A DNA stretch of 64,000 nucleotides from Pleomorphomonas oryzae DSM 16300 (GCF_000422965.1 NZ_AUHB01000008.1:62001-126000), one strand, 5' to 3'; counted from the stretch's first letter, positions 39,079 to 48,106 are shown. Numbers and translations are program-made. Notes: a model not told the origin generated them from the letters alone.

Positions 39079-39440
39079 GGGTCCGTCCTTTCAGTGTTGG
39101 GTTGGTCCGCGTCGTCCGCGGGCTGCTCTGCGAGCAGTGCCCCCAGGCGATCGAGTTGCCGCTCAACCATCGATCGACGAAGCCCTACCCAATCGGACAC
39201 CACGTCCAGGCCGGTCGGGTTGACGCGGCACACACGACTACGGCCGATCTTCTCGCTGCGAACGAGCCCGCATTTTTCCAGCACCTGGATGTGCTGCACG
39301 ACAGCGGCGAGCGTCATGTCAAACGGTGCCGCCAGCGTACTGACGCTCGCGGGACCTTCCGATAGCCGCTCCAGGATGGCGCGACGGGCCGGCTCGGCCA
39401 GGGCGCGGAAGCATTCGTCGATGGCTTGATAGTTAAGCAT
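39075..39440 (-). CDS. ArsR family regulator
   Basis: A 121-residue winged-helix regulator (LAEPARRAILERLSEGPASVSTLAAPFDMTLAAVVQHIQVLEKCGLV, then the wing RVCRVNP). It lacks the ELCVCD metal site of ArsR/SmtB sensors, so it is probably not a classic arsenic sensor. Such proteins paired with SRPBCC genes generally repress their own operon. The start codon lies in a region with no divergent neighbour. Confidence 0.9.
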   Translation of the reverse strand: MLNYQAIDECFRALAEPARRAILERLSEGPASVSTLAAPFDMTLAAVVQHIQVLEKCGLVRSEKIGRSRVCRVNPTGLDVVSDWVGLRRSMVERQLDRLGALLAEQPADDADQPNTERTDP

Positions 39441-39614
39441 GAACTTTAGTGCCCTGACCCGCGGCGATTGTCAAGTGGCGGCTTAAGTGTTGTGCGCCGC
39501 CTCATTTTGTACACTACGGACAACGGGGGCAAACGAAGGTCAATGGGCGTATCTCCTCCCCTCGGTGACCGGAGAACGCAAGACCCCGGCGCTTACCTCG
39601 CGCCAACGGCCCCG

Positions 39615-39655
39615 TTGACCTCAGGACGAACCTAATATATGCATAGGCTATGCAT
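39615..39655 (+). promoter_or_regulatory. Promoter and palindrome at a probably leaderless marR start
   Basis: ATGCATAG-G-CTATGCAT (39639-39655) is a palindrome with 8 bp arms. Its right arm contains the ATG at 39650. TTGACC (39615-39620) and TATGCA (39638-39643) are 17 bp apart, which puts the transcription start at about 39648-39651. No ribosome site is visible. The message may therefore be leaderless and the repressor would cover -10 and start codon. Confidence 0.6.
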
Positions 39656-40165
39656 TTATTAGATGCCAACAAGCTCGGCGCACTGGGTACCGTGATACGC
39701 GAGCGGACGGAGGCGGCGCTGGCCGGCCTGTCGCCGAGCGCGGCGGCCGTGCTGTCGATGCTGCATTTCAAGCCGGACCTGACCACCAGCGAGCTGGCCG
39801 ACATCGCCGGCGTCAGCCAACCGACCGCCGTCCGGCTGATCGATGGGCTGGTGGCGCGGAAGCTCATCGAGCGCGGCAAGCCAGAGGGACGCGTCACGCC
39901 CCTCCGCCTGACCGATGCCGGCCATGCCGAGGTCACGGCGCTTCAGGCCCATCGCCTTGCCGCGCTCGACAATTTGCTGGGTGCGCTGCGACCGGACGAA
40001 CGGTCGCAGTTCGTCTCCATGCTCGACCGGATCCTGGCCGGCGCGACGACCTCCCGCGCCTTTGCCAGAACCACGTGCCGCCTGTGCGAGCACGACCTGT
40101 GCGGCTCGGACGTTTGCCCGATCGGCTGCCGCGCCAGTGAGCTCGAAGCGGAGCAGAACAGATGA
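39650..40165 (+). CDS. MarR family regulator with cysteine-rich tail
   Basis: A 171-residue regulator. The winged helix has LTTSELADIAGVSQPTAVRLIDGLVARKLIERG and VTPLRLTDAGHAEV. After the MarR fold comes CRLCEHDLCGSDVCPIGC, five cysteines in 18 residues, suggesting a metal, Fe-S or thiol-redox site. Start assumed at 39650 within the palindrome. It overlaps the next gene by 4 bp (ATGA), so the two are translated together. Confidence 0.87.
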   Translation: MHLLDANKLGALGTVIRERTEAALAGLSPSAAAVLSMLHFKPDLTTSELADIAGVSQPTAVRLIDGLVARKLIERGKPEGRVTPLRLTDAGHAEVTALQAHRLAALDNLLGALRPDERSQFVSMLDRILAGATTSRAFARTTCRLCEHDLCGSDVCPIGCRASELEAEQNR

Positions 40166-40761
40166 CCATTCTCTCCTATGACGACCGTTTCCCTGAGATC
40201 GATGCCGAAGCCTGGGTAGCGCCCGATGCCACCGTGAGCGGCGATGTGACCATCGGTGCCGGCAGCCGCGTCATGCATGGCGCCCGTCTCATCGCAGAGG
40301 CTGGCGGCTCCATCCGTATCGGCCGCAACTGCATCATCCTGGAAAACGCCGTCATCCGAGCCACGGGGCGGCATCCCTGCCGCCTCGGCGACCATTGCCT
40401 CGTCGGTCCCAACAGCCACGTCGTCGGCGCCAACATCGAAGACGAAGTGTTCATCGCCACCGGCGCCTCGATTTTCCACGGCGCCCACATCGGCAGGGGA
40501 GCGGAAGTCCGCATCCACGGCGTGGTCCACCTGCGCACCCGGCTCGAAGCCGGGGCGACCGTGCCGATCGGCTGGGTGGCCGTCGGCGATCCGGCCGAGA
40601 TCCTGCCGCCGGACCAGCACGAGGCGATCTGGGCGTTGCAAAAGCCGCTCGACTTTCCCGGCTTCGTCTACGGCGTCGACCGAAGCGCTCCCGACGTCAT
40701 GCGGGAGATAACAACCGGCCTTTCGGCGGCTCTCGGCGCCCACCGTGCCGAAACCGTTTGA
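40162..40761 (+). CDS. Gamma-carbonic-anhydrase-like hexapeptide protein
   Basis: A 199-residue left-handed beta-helix protein of the gamma-carbonic anhydrase/YrdA-PaaY group. Hexapeptide repeats run from about residue 15 (AWVAPDATVSGDVTIGAGSRV) to about 130. Candidate zinc histidines are in GDHCLVGPNSHVVG and IFHGAHIG. The C-terminal helix region is longer than in YrdA. Translationally coupled to the Cys-rich MarR gene, which is an unusual partnership. Enzymatic activity is not certain, since many relatives are inactive as anhydrases. Confidence 0.82.
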   Translation: MTILSYDDRFPEIDAEAWVAPDATVSGDVTIGAGSRVMHGARLIAEAGGSIRIGRNCIILENAVIRATGRHPCRLGDHCLVGPNSHVVGANIEDEVFIATGASIFHGAHIGRGAEVRIHGVVHLRTRLEAGATVPIGWVAVGDPAEILPPDQHEAIWALQKPLDFPGFVYGVDRSAPDVMREITTGLSAALGAHRAETV

Positions 40762-40905
40762 ACAGGCACGGAACGAACGCAACGATCCGGCCGGTGCCAG
40801 ACATCTGGTGTTAAACAATGCCGCACTTTCGCCAATCTCGCCGAATGAAAAAGCCATGAAGCTATGGGACTTCTCGATCCTCCGAGGTTTTCTAAGGAAA
40901 ACAAA

Positions 40906-41616
40906 ATGGTCGACGCGGATCAGGTGCGGCTTTCCGCCGCCAAAACGATCTTCTGGAAATGGGCGCTCGGCATCGGCGTCAGCGCCGTCTGCGCGGGCGC
41001 GGTGGTTGCGGTCGAACGCAGCCGCATGGTTCCGCCTCTGATGGTCGCGTCGTCGCCCCTTGTCGCCGATGTTTCGCCACCGCTCGAAGCGACGGGAACG
41101 GCGACGGTGGGCGGAACGCCACTGACCACCGCTTCGCTCGACCTGCCGATCACCGAAACGCCGCCGCCGGTCACCATGCTGCCGCCTGACAAGCCTCCGG
41201 CACCGCCCAAGAGCGCGATCAGCAAGGTCTTCCGGGTGCGCGAGCCGGCAACGACCGGGGTCGCTCACTTCAACAGCTGCCTTCCCTCCTGCGAAACCCG
41301 CGACCCGCAGATCGTCGGCCTCGAGCAGGCAAACCTTGCGCCGCCGATGCCGGCCGCCCCCATCCCAGCCAGTCCGGCCGTTGCGCCCATCCCGCCGGAT
41401 GTGCCGATCCCCCCTGCCCTGGTTGGCGAGCCCGCTGCCCCGGCGATGCCACCGCTGGAAGCGGCCGAACCTATTCCGGAGCCGCCGCAAAAAGACGTGC
41501 TCGATATGGCCGTCGATGGCGGCAAACATGTCATCCGCCGGGTGGAGGGCGCGTCCAACGCGGTTGTTCATGGCACGAAGCGGGCACTGGACGCGGCGGT
41601 CGGTCTCGTCTGGTGA
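40906..41616 (+). CDS. Proline-rich single-pass membrane protein
   Basis: A 236-residue protein with one N-terminal membrane segment (TIFWKWALGIGVSAVCAGAVVAV) and a long Pro/Ala-rich periplasmic part (PPPVTMLPPDKPPAPP, PMPAAPIPASPAVAPIPPDVP). In between sits a possibly disulfide-linked CLPSCE. The end is charged and helical. No family recognised. Start chosen at 40906 because AAGGAAAA precedes it; 40864 is an alternative. It ends 5 bp from the convergent GGDEF-EAL gene. Confidence 0.65.
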   Translation: MVDADQVRLSAAKTIFWKWALGIGVSAVCAGAVVAVERSRMVPPLMVASSPLVADVSPPLEATGTATVGGTPLTTASLDLPITETPPPVTMLPPDKPPAPPKSAISKVFRVREPATTGVAHFNSCLPSCETRDPQIVGLEQANLAPPMPAAPIPASPAVAPIPPDVPIPPALVGEPAAPAMPPLEAAEPIPEPPQKDVLDMAVDGGKHVIRRVEGASNAVVHGTKRALDAAVGLVW

Positions 41617-41621
41617 CGCCG

Positions 41622-43715
41622 CTATTCCGCCGAGGCCTTCCACCGGTTGTCCGCCTCGCCCGATCTCGCGGCCTGCTCCCGCAGTAGCGCTTCAAGGGCT
41701 TCGCCCGGCAGTGCCGGGGCATAGAGAAAGCCTTGTGCGTGGTCGCAGCCGATCGATGCCAGTACGTCCCGCTGCTGCTCGGTTTCCACGCCCTCGGCCA
41801 CCACCTCCAGGCCGAGACGATGGGCCATGACGATGATCGCCTCGCAGATATCGAGCCCGACACCGTCGAGGTCGGCGACGAAGGAGCGGTCGATTTTCAA
41901 CGTGTCGATCTCGAACTTTCTGAGATAGGCGAGCGAGGAATAGCCCGTGCCGAAGTCGTCGACGGCCATCTCGATGCCGGCGTCACGGAAGGCGATCAGA
42001 TTGGCCATCACCTGTGGTTCGGCGTTGAGCAGCAGTCCCTCGGTGATTTCGAGAACGATGGCCTTGCCGGTCAATCCGTGCCGCGCCAGCTCGGCCACCC
42101 AACCGAGGCCGGAAAAGGCTGCGGTGCGGAACTGCGTCGGTGACTGGTTGATGGCGATTTGGAAATCCGGGGCATACATGTTGCGGCAGCGGGCGACCTC
42201 GACGATCGCCTGCCGGGCGATCCAGTCACCCAGCGGCACGATCAGCCCGGTTTCCTCGGCGAGCGGGATGAACGTTGCCGGGCTTACCAGGCCGCGCGTC
42301 GGATGCTGCCAGCGGACGAGCGCCTCCGCCTTGACGATCTGCCCGGTCCTGAGATCGACAACGGGCTGGTAGTGGACGACGAACTGTCGCTCGGCAATGG
42401 CCTGCCTGAGGTCATTGGCCAGCCGCATCCGCACATTCGCCGCCCGCTGCAGCGCCGGTGTGAAGAAATAGAGGCAGTTGCGACCGGACGCCTTGGCGGC
42501 ATAAAGTGCCTGATCGGCGTTCTGGATAAGCTCTTCCAAGGACTGCGTATCCCGCGGGCAGAGCGAAATGCCGATGCTGGCGGAGCTGAACACCCTCTCA
42601 TAGCCGATCTCCACCGGCGCCTCGAAGCGCGCCAGCACTTCCCTGGCGATGGTCTCCACTTCGTCGATATCCAAAATGCCGGTGAGAATGAGCGCGAACT
42701 CGTCGCCGCCAATGCGGGCGACGGTGTCGCCTGGCCGTTCACACTCCTTGAGGCGGGTCGACACTTCGGCGAGAAGCCGGTCACCGGCCGAATGGCCAAG
42801 CGTGTCGTTGATCTCCTTGAAGCGATCGAGGTCGATCATCAGTAGCGCGGTGATCGTATGGTCGGCCGTCGCCTGCTGCACGCCCTGCGCCAGCCGCTTG
42901 CCGAACATATGCCGGTTGGGCAAGCCGGTGACCGAGTCGTAATTGGCCTGCCAGCGGATCAGGTCCTCGGCCGCCTTGCGTTCGGTGATGTCGGAAAACA
43001 CCACCACATAGTTCTTGACGTGATCGAGAACATCCCGGACGACGGTAATGCTGGTTTCTCTCAGATAGTGTTCACCGTCCTTGCGGCGGTCCCACAGCTC
43101 GCCTTTCCAGAAGCCATCCTCTTCCAGCGTGCGCCGGATTTCGCCGTAGAAGGCATCGTCGTGCCGGTCGGAGCGAAACATCTGGGCATCGCGTCCTTCC
43201 ATCTCGTCGAACGACCAGCCGGTGAGCCGCGTGAAAGCCGGATTGATGGCGACGATCCGTCGGTCGGCGTCGGTGACCATGATGGCTTCCGACGTCGTCT
43301 GGTAGACGGTGTTGGCGATGCGCTCCTGTTCCTGCGCCTTCTTGTGATTGGTGATGTCGAGGACATAGACCAGCCGGTCCGACAGGCCGGGTCGCGATGG
43401 AAACGACACCGAATTCGACCACACCGTCAAGCGGCTTCCATCGCGCCGGATGGCGGGCCATTCGCTGCCGAGCTGATCGCCGTTGTCGAGGAAGCCCTGA
43501 TGGCGCGCCAAGACAGAGGGGCGTGCCTCCTCCGGGAAAAGCACCAGGAAGCTCTCGCCCAGCATGTCGGAAATGGTATAGCCGTAAATGTCCGCGTAGG
43601 CTGGGTTGACCGAGATGTGCCGGCCTTCATAATCGATCACGGCGATGCCAACTGGTGCGCGTCTCAAGATCGCCCGCATCAGGCGGTCCGGATCGCGATC
43701 TGGTCTCTGCTTCAT
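41622..43715 (-). CDS. PAS-PAS-GGDEF-EAL cyclic di-GMP protein
   Basis: A 697-residue cytoplasmic signalling protein with no membrane segment. Two PAS domains (about 12-125 and 135-250) precede GGDEF (about 262-425; active-site RIGGDEFAL) and EAL (about 440-685). The EAL domain keeps KAEALVRW, the INQSP asparagine, LEITEG, VDDFGTGYSSLAYL, LKIDRSF and VAEGVET, so phosphodiesterase activity is likely. The GGDEF site is also intact. PAS ligands unknown. It faces a 558 bp AT-rich gap and then the chemoreceptor gene. Confidence 0.95.
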   Translation of the reverse strand: MKQRPDRDPDRLMRAILRRAPVGIAVIDYEGRHISVNPAYADIYGYTISDMLGESFLVLFPEEARPSVLARHQGFLDNGDQLGSEWPAIRRDGSRLTVWSNSVSFPSRPGLSDRLVYVLDITNHKKAQEQERIANTVYQTTSEAIMVTDADRRIVAINPAFTRLTGWSFDEMEGRDAQMFRSDRHDDAFYGEIRRTLEEDGFWKGELWDRRKDGEHYLRETSITVVRDVLDHVKNYVVVFSDITERKAAEDLIRWQANYDSVTGLPNRHMFGKRLAQGVQQATADHTITALLMIDLDRFKEINDTLGHSAGDRLLAEVSTRLKECERPGDTVARIGGDEFALILTGILDIDEVETIAREVLARFEAPVEIGYERVFSSASIGISLCPRDTQSLEELIQNADQALYAAKASGRNCLYFFTPALQRAANVRMRLANDLRQAIAERQFVVHYQPVVDLRTGQIVKAEALVRWQHPTRGLVSPATFIPLAEETGLIVPLGDWIARQAIVEVARCRNMYAPDFQIAINQSPTQFRTAAFSGLGWVAELARHGLTGKAIVLEITEGLLLNAEPQVMANLIAFRDAGIEMAVDDFGTGYSSLAYLRKFEIDTLKIDRSFVADLDGVGLDICEAIIVMAHRLGLEVVAEGVETEQQRDVLASIGCDHAQGFLYAPALPGEALEALLREQAARSGEADNRWKASAE

Positions 43716-44273
43716 GTTTCAGACCGCTCCCAGAGTGCCCGAAATTCCGCCCTAGTGACCCCAAAACCTTTTTTCTTGAAAACCAAATTACGGTTTTGAT
43801 TTCCACTGAAGGAAAGCCTATTTGGTTGATTCTTCAAGTATTGTAAGTTTTTACTATGGCTCTTCGCCTAAAGACGCAGTGATGTCTTTATTGGCCCAAA
43901 ATAGAAGAAACGCTCACCTGTGCGCCGGCGAGCACGGGGCGATCGTCGTCCAAATTCAAGATATCGGAATCGCGCAAAACCTGACGTGACGCGGCCTGGA
44001 AGCGACCCCACTGGCGAGCGACGGGGAGCGCTCATTTATCGGTAAGCCTCAAAGGCATAGCGACCACAGCGAAGCCGAGCGAACAATACATTTGATTGTT
44101 TATTTCAATACTGCTCATTGATTAGTTTTATTAGTCAAAACCCGGTTATTGGTAAATATTACAATAAAAATACTTTAAGTCTTAGGGTTTTGTTAACCAT
44201 AATTTCCCAGAATTTGTTGTCTAGAGCAGGATGCTACCAGGAAGTGCATCTTGGACTGTAGGGGGACAGTATT
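43716..44273. other. AT-rich intergenic region before the second chemoreceptor
   Basis: These 558 bp lie between divergent signalling genes. The half next to the chemoreceptor (about 44080-44220) is markedly AT-rich (TTGATTGTTTATTTCAATAC, GGTAAATATTAC), like the region before the paralog at 16544. No gene, and no element I can name. Confidence 0.5.
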
Positions 44274-45968
44274 TTGTCTTACGCAAATTTCTCGGTTCTG
44301 GTAAAAGTATCACTTCTCCTCGTACTTCTTGGGATAGGTGCTCTGGCAGGCGGTGGCTATGCCGCCTATCAAATGGTCGCCATTGACGATAGTTACAGTG
44401 AACTTATCACGGGGCCATCGACAGCCAGTCTCAACTTCTCTCGCGCCAACCGAGCCGTATCCGATCTGACAAGCAGTCTCTACTGGAACGCCGCCGCCAC
44501 GTCGGAGGAGGACAATCGTGCCGCCACCGCCGCCCGCGAGACGGCCCTCGCCGATTTCAGCAAGAACATCAATCTCGCCAAGCAGGCTGCACCTCAGAAG
44601 AAGGACGTCCTGGAAGAACTGGAGGCCACCCTCGGTCAGCTTATGACCGGAGTCTGCGGGGAGGCAGCCAAGCTTTCGCAGTCCACCGACCCCAGTACCA
44701 ATGCCAAGGCACTTTCGATTCTGACCACCGAATGCCGGCCGCAAATCGCCGCTCTTCAGAAGAAATCGACAGCCTTGAACAACACACTGATCGGCGAAAC
44801 CCAGGCGGCGAGCGATGCCAACACCGCGGCGTCCTGGAGTTCTGTCTACATGACCCTCGGCCTCATCGCCCTGACGGTGGTGGTGGTGCTCGCACTCGCC
44901 TTCCTGGCGCTCACCCGTGGCGTGACCCGCCCGATCGGCCGCATCGTCAACGCGATGCACATCATGCAGGGCGGCAAATACGACATCACCGTCGATGGCC
45001 TCGGTCGCAAGGATGAGGTTGGCGAGATCGCCGGCAGTCTGGAGGCCTTCCGCCTCAGCCTGATCGAGGCCGAAACGGCCCGCAAGGCGCAGGAAGCGGC
45101 CAAGGCCGCCGAAGACGCCGCCATGCGCAAGCGGTCCGCCATGGCCGAGACGTTCGTCAAGCGCATGCAGGAGCTGGCCACCAGCTTCGGTGCCTCATCG
45201 ACAGAGGTCGCCGACGCCGCCCGCAACCTCTCGGCCACCGCCGAGGAAACCGCCCGCCAGGCTCAGGCGGTGTCGGGCGCCGCCGAAGAGGCAGCTTCCA
45301 ACGTTCAGACTGTCGCCGCTGGCGCGGAGGAACTGTCGGCCTCCATCCAGGAGATCTCCGGCCAGGTCAACCACTCCTCCACCATCGCCCGCGATGCGGC
45401 CAAGGAAGCGGAGACCAGCGCCCAGAACGTTCAGACGCTGTCGCAGGCCGCCCAACAGATCGGTGAAGTCGTGGTGCTGATCAGCAACATCGCAGCCCAG
45501 ACGAATCTTCTCGCCCTCAACGCCACGATCGAAGCGGCACGGGCCGGTGAAGCGGGCAAAGGGTTTGCCGTCGTCGCCGCCGAAGTGAAGCAACTCGCCG
45601 ACCAGACGGCCAAGGCCACCGACCAGATCGGTCGCAAGATCACCGAGATCCAGGCTGCCACCGGTGGCACGGTCGAGGCGATCTCCCGCATCGTCAAGAC
45701 GGTAGGCAGCATCCAGGATTCCTCCGCGGCCATCGCTAGTGCCGTCGAGGAACAGGGCGCCGCCTCGGCCGAGATCGCCCGCAATACCCAGCGGGCGGCG
45801 GCCGGCACCACCGACGTCACGTCCAACATCACCGGCGTCAGCACCGCCGCCGAGATGACCGGCGCCGCCTCGACGCAGTTGATGACGTTGTCGTCCAAGC
45901 TGAACGAGCACTCAGCTTCGCTGCAAAAGGAAGTGGGCGACTTCGTCCAAAGCCTGAACGCGGCCTAA
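44274..45968 (+). CDS. Methyl-accepting chemotaxis protein, paralog of the one at 16544
   Basis: A 564-residue chemoreceptor. Segment 1 (about 10-32), a helical periplasmic domain with [13 protein letters not shown] and cysteines at 128 and 154, segment 2 (about 190-212), HAMP, and the signalling tip [20 protein letters not shown]. It aligns almost without gaps to the first chemoreceptor, including the two cysteines and the TTG start after AGGGGG. The tip and HAMP are nearly identical and the sensor half diverged, so the two probably read different ligands. A strong terminator follows. Confidence 0.93.
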   Translation: MSYANFSVLVKVSLLLVLLGIGALAGGGYAAYQMVAIDDSYSELITGPSTASLNFSRANRAVSDLTSSLYWNAAATSEEDNRAATAARETALADFSKNINLAKQAAPQKKDVLEELEATLGQLMTGVCGEAAKLSQSTDPSTNAKALSILTTECRPQIAALQKKSTALNNTLIGETQAASDANTAASWSSVYMTLGLIALTVVVVLALAFLALTRGVTRPIGRIVNAMHIMQGGKYDITVDGLGRKDEVGEIAGSLEAFRLSLIEAETARKAQEAAKAAEDAAMRKRSAMAETFVKRMQELATSFGASSTEVADAARNLSATAEETARQAQAVSGAAEEAASNVQTVAAGAEELSASIQEISGQVNHSSTIARDAAKEAETSAQNVQTLSQAAQQIGEVVVLISNIAAQTNLLALNATIEAARAGEAGKGFAVVAAEVKQLADQTAKATDQIGRKITEIQAATGGTVEAISRIVKTVGSIQDSSAAIASAVEEQGAASAEIARNTQRAAAGTTDVTSNITGVSTAAEMTGAASTQLMTLSSKLNEHSASLQKEVGDFVQSLNAA

Positions 45969-46013
45969 GCCATCACAGGCAGGCGGCCCCCCCCCACCCG
46001 CCCGCCTTTGAGG

Positions 46014-46037
46014 AACCCCGCCATTGGCGGGGTTTTT
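46014..46037 (+). terminator. Rho-independent terminator after the second chemoreceptor
   Basis: AACCCCGCC and GGCGGGGTT pair perfectly around ATT, followed by TTTTC. It separates the chemoreceptor from the small secreted protein cluster. Confidence 0.9.
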
Positions 46038-46181
46038 CTTTAGGGGTTCGACACGCACTCGTCAGCTGTGCCTGATTTGAACGTGATCGATAAAGGCGCA
46101 TATAAAACGAGATACTCCGCCGCCAAAAAGACAAGAGCCAGAACCAGAATGCCGGCAAGGTTGGAGTTCGGAGTTTTGATG

Positions 46182-46439
46182 ATGAATAGCAAGCTTCTCG
46201 CCGCCGCGGCTCTCGCCGTCGCCCTCGTTCCCTCTGTCGCCAACGCGCAGCGTGGAACCCGCGACGTTGCTCCTCAGCCGACCGCCGAGCGTAACCCCTG
46301 CGTGACCGATCATGTGTCGACCTTCCTGACCAACCTGATCATTCCCCAGGATAACGGCCAGCCGTCCGTCGCCTACGCCGACAATCCCGATCTGATCGGC
46401 AATCGCTATGGTGCCACCGACCCCGCATGGCACAAATAG
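46182..46439 (+). CDS. Small secreted protein, divergent member 1 of the cluster
   Basis: An 85-residue exported protein. The signal peptide NSKLLAAAALAVALVPSVANA is nearly the same as in the three proteins at 47738, 48707 and 49528, and the end YADNPDLIGNRY resembles their YADNSAVIGN. The centre differs and holds one cysteine (RNPCVTD). Two ATGs are adjacent; 46182 matches the paralogs, whose GGAG stands at the same place. The upstream region shares the cluster leader (CGCACTCGTCAG, AACGTGATCG). It meets the VOC gene tail to tail. Function unknown. Confidence 0.75.
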   Translation: MNSKLLAAAALAVALVPSVANAQRGTRDVAPQPTAERNPCVTDHVSTFLTNLIIPQDNGQPSVAYADNPDLIGNRYGATDPAWHK

Positions 46440-46447
46440 CGGAGCTG

Positions 46448-46837
46448 TCAGCCGAGATCCTGAGCGATTTCCCAGACATGGCCGGACGGATCCGCGAAGG
46501 CGACCGTCCGGCGTCCCCATGGTCGGTTAATGGGGCCATTCAACAGCTTGACGCCGCGATCGCGCAGAACCGCGCAGATGGCATCCACGTCGGACACCTT
46601 GATCGTCAGCAGGACACGAGCGCCCGACGCCGATGCGGCCACCGGCACAGGCTCGGTGAGCGGGGCCGCCTCGGAGGCCTGAAGAAGGTTGACGGCCACG
46701 CCCTCAAAACGCAGCACGCAGGAGACGGCGTCCTGAAAGATCACTTCAGGCTCGAAGAGCTCCTGGTAAAAGATCTTTGCCCTTTCGATGTCGTCGACGA
46801 GCAATGTCACGACCTCCAAGGCATTCGGGACTGGCAT
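46448..46837 (-). CDS. VOC family (glyoxalase/bleomycin-resistance fold) protein
   Basis: A 129-residue protein with the paired beta-alpha-beta units of the vicinal oxygen chelate fold: TLLVDDIERAKIFYQELFEPEVIFQ in the first half and RRTVAFADPSGHVWEIAQ in the second. The last block carries the usual metal-binding Glu. AGGGAG precedes the ATG. 41 bp downstream of the YciI-like gene, probably one operon. Substrate unknown. Confidence 0.88.
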   Translation of the reverse strand: MPVPNALEVVTLLVDDIERAKIFYQELFEPEVIFQDAVSCVLRFEGVAVNLLQASEAAPLTEPVPVAASASGARVLLTIKVSDVDAICAVLRDRGVKLLNGPINRPWGRRTVAFADPSGHVWEIAQDLG

Positions 46838-46878
46838 TCACTTCTCCCTTGATGCTTTTCTGTCCCGGGATCGCGCGA

Positions 46879-47202
46879 CTATTCCAGGGGCCATACCTCG
46901 ACCACGCCATGAGCGACGGCGCATGGAACGGTCGAGACCTTTTCCACTGCCTCGGCCAGACTGGCGGCCTCGATCACCGCGAAGCCGGCGACCGGCAAGG
47001 CGGACGACATGAAGGCGCCGGCTCGCGTTTCCACCCCGGTCGCGTCGGGATTGCGCACCTGCACCGGAGAGCCGGCAACGCCGATCAGGGCACCCTCCGA
47101 CCGCAACGTCTCGTCCTGGGCATGCGCGGCATCTCTGACCGATCGAGGCGTACGGTCATAGCCGGCCCGGTCGCCATATCCGATGGTGATGAATTTCGGC
47201 AG
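46879..47202 (-). CDS. YciI-like protein with apparent CTG start
   Basis: A 107-residue YCII-family protein. The recognisable body runs from SEGALIGVAGSPVQVRNPDATG to PCAVAHGVVEVWPLE. Without an upstream extension the protein would lack its first strand. Reading back, the frame gives PKFITIGYGDRAGYDRT, the expected N-terminus. The only initiator at the right place is CTG (47202-47200), six bases after a perfect GGAGG (47213-47209). The next in-frame start is TTG at 47106, too late. Probably cotranscribed with the VOC gene. Biochemical role unknown. Confidence 0.75.
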   Translation of the reverse strand: MPKFITIGYGDRAGYDRTPRSVRDAAHAQDETLRSEGALIGVAGSPVQVRNPDATGVETRAGAFMSSALPVAGFAVIEAASLAEAVEKVSTVPCAVAHGVVEVWPLE

Positions 47203-47737
47203 CTTGGACCTCCGTTCCCGCGTTGGCAGTAGGGTACAGGTCGTGGCGTCGATTGCGACACGTTGCGGGCAAATGGCTACGCGCCCTATCTGATTGCATT
47301 TCGCAATCAGTTTTGGATAACAAAACCGTCCTCACATTGCAAGCGGTTTATGGGTATCCCAGCGAACCAATCACCCCAGGACGTGCCCATCCAGGTCGGC
47401 CAACGCGCGCTTTTCCGGTATTTTTCAGAAAATTACGTCCTGCGAACAACAGCGCTTCGTGAACACAAGACCGATGTCGTTCACACCGAAGCGGCTTTCC
47501 CATGAGCGGGAAAAGGCCGGTTTACCGGGAATTATCGGAGTTTCCCTGCGTTCTGCCTCATCCGTTCAACTTAACGCACACGATTCCGCGACCGAGGTTC
47601 AACTCTTCAGCGCGCATACGTCAGCGTCCCCTGGTTTGAACGTGATCGGCCGGAACCCAAATGGCAGTCATCGGCAGCGAAACTGACATTCTCGCTGTCA
47701 ACGGAACCAACTAACCTTTGAAGACCGGAGATATATC
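47203..47737. other. Intergenic region with a perfect inverted repeat and the leader of member 2
   Basis: CTGATTGC-ATTTC-GCAATCAG (47290-47310) is a perfect 8 bp-armed hairpin or operator upstream of the YciI-like gene. From about 47570 on, the conserved leader of the secreted protein cluster begins (TTCAACTTAACGCACACG, CGCGCATACGTCAG, GTCATCGGCAGCGAA). Short open frames here show no coding character. Confidence 0.55.
47570..47737 (+). promoter_or_regulatory. Conserved leader of small secreted protein member 2
   Basis: It shares ordered blocks with the leaders at 48495-48706 and 49359-49527: TTCAACT...GCACACG, a second TTCAACT, CGCGCA-ACGTCAG, CGTGATCG, and GTCATCGGCAGCGAA. The blocks probably include the promoter and a 5' untranslated region. 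No sigma factor can be assigned by eye. Confidence 0.6.
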
Positions 47738-48106
47738 ATGAACCGCAAGTTTCTTGCCGCCGCCGCTTTCGCCGCCGCCCTCGTCCCGGCGATCGCCAGT
47801 GCCAACACCTTCTACGACCCGTCGGTCGACAGCGGCTCCTCGCCTTTCGTCGCCCTGCCGACCCAGGTGAACCCGGCCAATGCCGCCGCCGCCGCTGCTG
47901 ACGCCCAGCGCTATCAGGGCGTTTCCGGCAACGCGCTGATCGGTACGCACGGCTCGTCGGCTCAGGTCGTTACCGAATATGATCCTGGTGCCGCTTCCGG
48001 CCAGTCGGCCTTCACCACCAAGGTGATCGTCCCCGGTGCCGCGGCCCCGATCGCCCAGCCGCATTACATCCCCTACGCTGACAATAGCGCCGTGATTGGC
48101 AACTGA
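47738..48106 (+). CDS. Small secreted protein, member 2
   Basis: A 122-residue exported protein. The signal peptide MNRKFLAAAAFAAALVPAIA ends near ASAN. The mature chain starts TFYDPSVDSGSSPFVALPTQ, then VNPANAAAAAADAQRYQG, IGTHGSSAQVVTEYDPGAA and the end PHYIPYADNSAVIGN. No cysteines, no known domain, low complexity in the middle. Very similar to members 3 and 4. Own leader and own terminator, so it is a single-gene unit. Codon use matches highly expressed genes by eye, which is not proof. Confidence 0.8.
   Translation: MNRKFLAAAAFAAALVPAIASANTFYDPSVDSGSSPFVALPTQVNPANAAAAAADAQRYQGVSGNALIGTHGSSAQVVTEYDPGAASGQSAFTTKVIVPGAAAPIAQPHYIPYADNSAVIGN

Noticed and set aside
39943-41643. 566-codon minus-strand frame opposite marR, the anhydrase-like gene and the Pro-rich gene
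   Set aside because: The translation is Arg/Gly/Asp-rich without motifs, while the plus strand carries recognisable proteins with coupled starts.
45985-45999. Run of nine or more C residues after the second chemoreceptor gene
   Set aside because: It lies outside genes. It may be an assembly or homopolymer problem and has no visible role.
47223-47505. Short plus-strand frames between the YciI-like gene and member 2
   Set aside because: No ribosome sites, no recognisable domain and overlapping alternative frames; likely non-coding.
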